Below are positions 13,767 through 15,989 of a stretch of 15,989 bases of DNA, in pieces; the first letter of the stretch is position 1, and the number at the start of each line of letters is the position of its first letter. A program made the position numbers and the translations under genes. The stretch is from Clostridia bacterium (GTDB lineage: Bacteria; Bacillota; Clostridia; Oscillospirales; CAG-272), in contig CAADYN010000092.1 of assembly GCA_900753285.1 (NCBI GenBank), forward strand, positions 1-15,989. Direction: 5' to 3'. Below the pieces are notes generated by a model. That model saw nothing but the letters and a program-made list of their open reading frames with translations, was not told the origin of the DNA and did no database searches.

Positions 13767-15743
13767 TTACTTTGTTTCGTAGAACAGAACCACGCCTTCT
13801 CTTTGCGCGAGCTTTACTGTAAGTCCACCGCGGAGTTCTTCGGAGGTCTTTTCAAATGTTTCTCCTGTCGTGGAGTTTTCAAAAACATAAGTCTTGCCGT
13901 CTTCCACGTGGAGTTTTGCGGTGAATTCTTCGTCTTCCGCAGAAATATTTCTGATGAACTGGACAAATCCGCGCTTGTTGTCTGAGTCGTCGAACTGACA
14001 AACGTACCAGTCGCCTGTGTTCCTGCGGCATTCCGTGAGCGGGTAGTAGTCTCCGTCAAGTGTCAGGCGTGCAGCGCGTCTCCAAATCTTCTCGGCGGCT
14101 ATGGAACGTTTGAATTCGTCGTCGGAGGCGTTGAACCATGTCATGTAGGTCACAGCGGGAACCATTGCGTTCTGGAACGAGAATTCGTCGTTTTCAACCC
14201 ATGTTCCGCCTTTTCTCTCGACTTCTTCCCTGTCCCAAGACATATTGTGGGAGCGGAAATACGGTATCCATTCGTGCATCTCGCGGAACTGCTTCTGCTT
14301 GACTTCGTGCTTGCCGTATCCTACATCTGTGTAATGGAGCGGAACTGCACGTCTCATTGTGTCGAGGTCGTTTCTTCTGCCGCCGGATGCACAGGAGTCA
14401 ATCCAAAGTCCGGGGTTGCGGAATATAAGCTCGTCCCAGTATCTGAGATATCCCTGAACGTGGAGGTTTTCGCGCGCGCCTATTCTGTCCTCTTCCTCGA
14501 CTGCAAGCCAGCAGGGTTTCGGGTCAAAGTTGAAGTCCTGACGGTACACTCTTATGTGACCTTCCTTTATGATGGAGTCTACGCGGTCCGTAATCCATTC
14601 TCTTGCTTCGAGATTGCCGAGGTCGAGCAGCTTGTGATAGTCGTCCTTGCTCGGGGAGATGAGCCAGTCGGGATGCTCTTCGTAAAGCTCCGTTCCCGCG
14701 GTAACTCTCTCAGGCTCAAACCATACGAGCAGCTTCACGCCGTTCTTGTCGCACGCTTCTCCTACAGGACCGAGACCGTTCGGGAATCTCTCAGCGTCAG
14801 GCTTCCATGTACCGATGTGCGGCCAGTCGTAGTTGCATTTGTACCATCCGGCGTCTATCCACCATATATCGGGCTTAAGTCCTTTTTCTATGTAGTCGTG
14901 CAGTGCGCTGACCTGATTTTCTTCGGTTGCGGCGGTGTGCTCCGGCTTTCCCTCACAGCTCCAGTGGTGCAGGCAGAGAGCGGGTTCTATCGGCTGACCG
15001 TTTTCACGCGGAATGATGTGCGCCATATACCATCTTCTCCAGAGGTTGCGGGATCTGTCTTCGTCTCCGTCGGTGAACATAAGAGTAAGGGTTGGCGTGC
15101 GCATTGTTTCACCGGGATGAATCTTCATGTGGCATCTGAGCTGTCCGCAGCGGTAGTCAACTCCGTCGTCGGTACGCTTTACCACAGCCTTCCACATCTG
15201 GCTCCAGCCTACAGCGGCGCGGCAGACAAATTTGTCAAACACGAGCTTCATGTAGGGGAACGCGCCTCTGCATGAGTTTCCGTCGGAAGGTTTCAGCTCC
15301 ATAACGGTGCTATCGAGAGTGTCACGGAACCATTCGTAGCCGCTCTCATCGCAGGTGTCGCCGTTTCCGTATACAAAAGCGTCAAACTCTCCACGAATCT
15401 CACCGCCTAGCATGATGTCGGAGATAATGGGAGTGTCTTCGTTTCCGTTGTTCGTGAATTCAACGCGCCATTCCGACACGGCGTAGTCACGGTATTCGAG
15501 ATGTGTAGCCTTTATCTCAAGACCGCATTTTTCGCATATTCCCGTGTAGGTGTAGCGTGTGATGTTCGCGTCGACTATCTCTCTTGTATAGCTGCGCTTC
15601 ATCGTGTCGGGGATTCCGTGTACAATCTTTTCGCCGAGCTTGAAGGTCAGCGGAATGTCGTACATCACCTCGGTATGGTTTGACGGATGAATAAAGCCTT
15701 TTTCGAGCAGCTTCATGTCCGCCTTCGTGGTTTTCTGATTCAT
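13767..15743 (-). CDS. Glycoside hydrolase family 36, alpha-galactosidase-like
   Basis: A 658-residue retaining glycosidase without a signal peptide, so it acts on sugars taken into the cell. An N-terminal beta-sandwich (residues 1-230) is followed by a TIM barrel (about 250-560) and a C-terminal beta domain. Barrel landmarks: WWIDAGWY (294-301), WFEPERV (341-347), RQDFN with the probable nucleophile D403 where many members have KWDxN, and SCASGGRRND with the probable acid/base D459. YRQDF instead of YxKWD marks a GH36 subgroup whose substrate may be alpha-galactosides or alpha-N-acetylgalactosaminides; the sequence cannot decide. The start has an AAAGGAG site. There is no transporter or regulator gene beside it in the window, and no clear promoter in the 25 bases between it and the hairpin element upstream, so it may be read from the preceding gene through that element. 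Confidence 0.9.
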   Translation of the reverse strand: MNQKTTKADMKLLEKGFIHPSNHTEVMYDIPLTFKLGEKIVHGIPDTMKRSYTREIVDANITRYTYTGICEKCGLEIKATHLEYRDYAVSEWRVEFTNNGNEDTPIISDIMLGGEIRGEFDAFVYGNGDTCDESGYEWFRDTLDSTVMELKPSDGNSCRGAFPYMKLVFDKFVCRAAVGWSQMWKAVVKRTDDGVDYRCGQLRCHMKIHPGETMRTPTLTLMFTDGDEDRSRNLWRRWYMAHIIPRENGQPIEPALCLHHWSCEGKPEHTAATEENQVSALHDYIEKGLKPDIWWIDAGWYKCNYDWPHIGTWKPDAERFPNGLGPVGEACDKNGVKLLVWFEPERVTAGTELYEEHPDWLISPSKDDYHKLLDLGNLEAREWITDRVDSIIKEGHIRVYRQDFNFDPKPCWLAVEEEDRIGARENLHVQGYLRYWDELIFRNPGLWIDSCASGGRRNDLDTMRRAVPLHYTDVGYGKHEVKQKQFREMHEWIPYFRSHNMSWDREEVERKGGTWVENDEFSFQNAMVPAVTYMTWFNASDDEFKRSIAAEKIWRRAARLTLDGDYYPLTECRRNTGDWYVCQFDDSDNKRGFVQFIRNISAEDEEFTAKLHVEDGKTYVFENSTTGETFEKTSEELRGGLTVKLAQREGVVLFYETK

Positions 15744-15765
15744 ATTCTTCTCCTTTATAGAATAT

Positions 15766-15860
15766 TTAAAGATACTTTGAATTAATCGGATTTTTGCGAT
15801 AAAAGGTTAAAATATAGGGGCTTTTATCGCAAATTTAACCTTAAATCAGAGGCTTCTTAA
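15766..15860 (+). mobile_element. Hairpin insertion element, copy 3 (upstream of the GH36 gene)
   Basis: A diverged relative of copies 1 and 2. The core (15770-15856, 87 bp) is flanked by exact TTAA on both sides (15766-15769 and 15857-15860). The inner stem is 15793-15805 with 15821-15833, 13 bp. Its closing pair is G-C where copies 1 and 2 have A-T, a compensatory change. The outer arm is CTTTGA against TCAGAG, giving one G-T. In this copy alone AAGGTTAAA (15803-15811) can also pair with TTTAACCTT (15834-15842), an alternative or pseudoknotted fold. It sits between two minus-strand genes, 25 bases from the GH36 start. Confidence 0.85.
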
Positions 15861-15989
15861 TTGTTTGTTTTTGACGTCTTTTTGTTAAATCTCGTAAGCT
15901 GTCGCCGCAGAGCCTTATTTTTTTCGCTTGTGAGAGCAGGGTCGTCCGCCGTTATCTTTTTCGCGTAGTACGCCGCTTTTTCTATCATA
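15857..15989 (-). CDS. C-terminal end of a minus-strand gene (5'-partial)
   Basis: Reading leftwards from the window edge, 43 codons without a stop end at TAA (15859-15857). The peptide is helical and basic, with IEKAAYYAKKITADDPALTS, then EKNKALRRQLTRFN, and a KKTSKTNN tail. The DP-x-L...N-x-ALR-x-x-L pattern faintly recalls the C-terminal tail of the RecG helicase in Clostridia; this is a weak impression and I give no symbol. The ATG at 15988-15986 would be internal if the gene continues. The stop codon lies in the TTAA target repeat of the hairpin element; the reconstructed empty site would have the same stop. Confidence 0.5.
   Translation of the reverse strand, partial: MIEKAAYYAKKITADDPALTSEKNKALRRQLTRFNKKTSKTNN

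Noticed and set aside
14247..15275. Long plus-strand open frame (342 codons) opposite the GH36 gene
   Set aside because: It is antisense to a clear GH36 gene with all its motifs, shows no ribosome binding site or recognisable protein family, and comes from the codon bias of the real gene.
15769..15860. Integron attC-like site
   Set aside because: The element is palindromic and contains GTTAAAA and TTTAACC, but the core boxes are not at the ends and do not fit the GTTRRRY/RYYYAAC layout. There is no integron integrase, and the copies lie inside genes.

Overview
The window comes from a spore-forming member of the Bacillota, most likely class Clostridia. The evidence is the 3' part of the sporulation regulator gene spoVT, a TcdE-type phage holin, strong AGGAGG-like ribosome binding sites, and housekeeping proteins of clostridial type. 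I cannot name the genus.

Positions 1 to about 6020 are the right-hand end of an integrated siphovirus-like prophage. In order it holds a tail/fibre protein that is open at the left edge, a small tail-region protein, a holin, an endolysin amidase, a small conserved phage protein, and a large serine recombinase with its own promoter. Two things are remarkable here. First, the endolysin gene is cut into three pieces by two almost identical, same-orientation hairpin elements of about 88 bp (each adds exactly 92 bp). A third, diverged copy lies at about 15.8 kb in host DNA. Taking both copies out restores an amidase of about 253 residues. Second, the recombinase reading frame runs without a break into the last 148 or so residues of SpoVT. 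The prophage therefore appears to have integrated inside spoVT, splitting its AbrB-type DNA-binding domain and fusing the SpoVT sensory domain to the integrase.

Positions 6468 to 10003 are host DNA on the minus strand. A probable operon, read leftwards from a good promoter at about 10.05 kb, encodes a MazG-like/HAD two-domain protein, aspartyl-tRNA synthetase and an alpha/beta-hydrolase esterase. It ends at a terminator shared with the spoVT end.

A divergent plus-strand promoter at about 10.13 kb drives an aminotransferase, inorganic pyrophosphatase, the GTPase Obg and an unrecognised 150-residue protein (10192 to 13719). This run ends in a bidirectional terminator. A convergent minus-strand GH36 alpha-galactosidase-like gene follows (13767 to 15743). 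Beyond it are the third hairpin element and the C-terminal end of another minus-strand gene running off the window.

Taken together, the phage genes would make a tail, a lysis cassette and the integration machinery, but the lysis enzyme is broken, so as it stands the prophage is probably lysis-defective. The host genes are housekeeping (tRNA charging, nucleotide and pyrophosphate clean-up, ribosome assembly) plus carbohydrate use.
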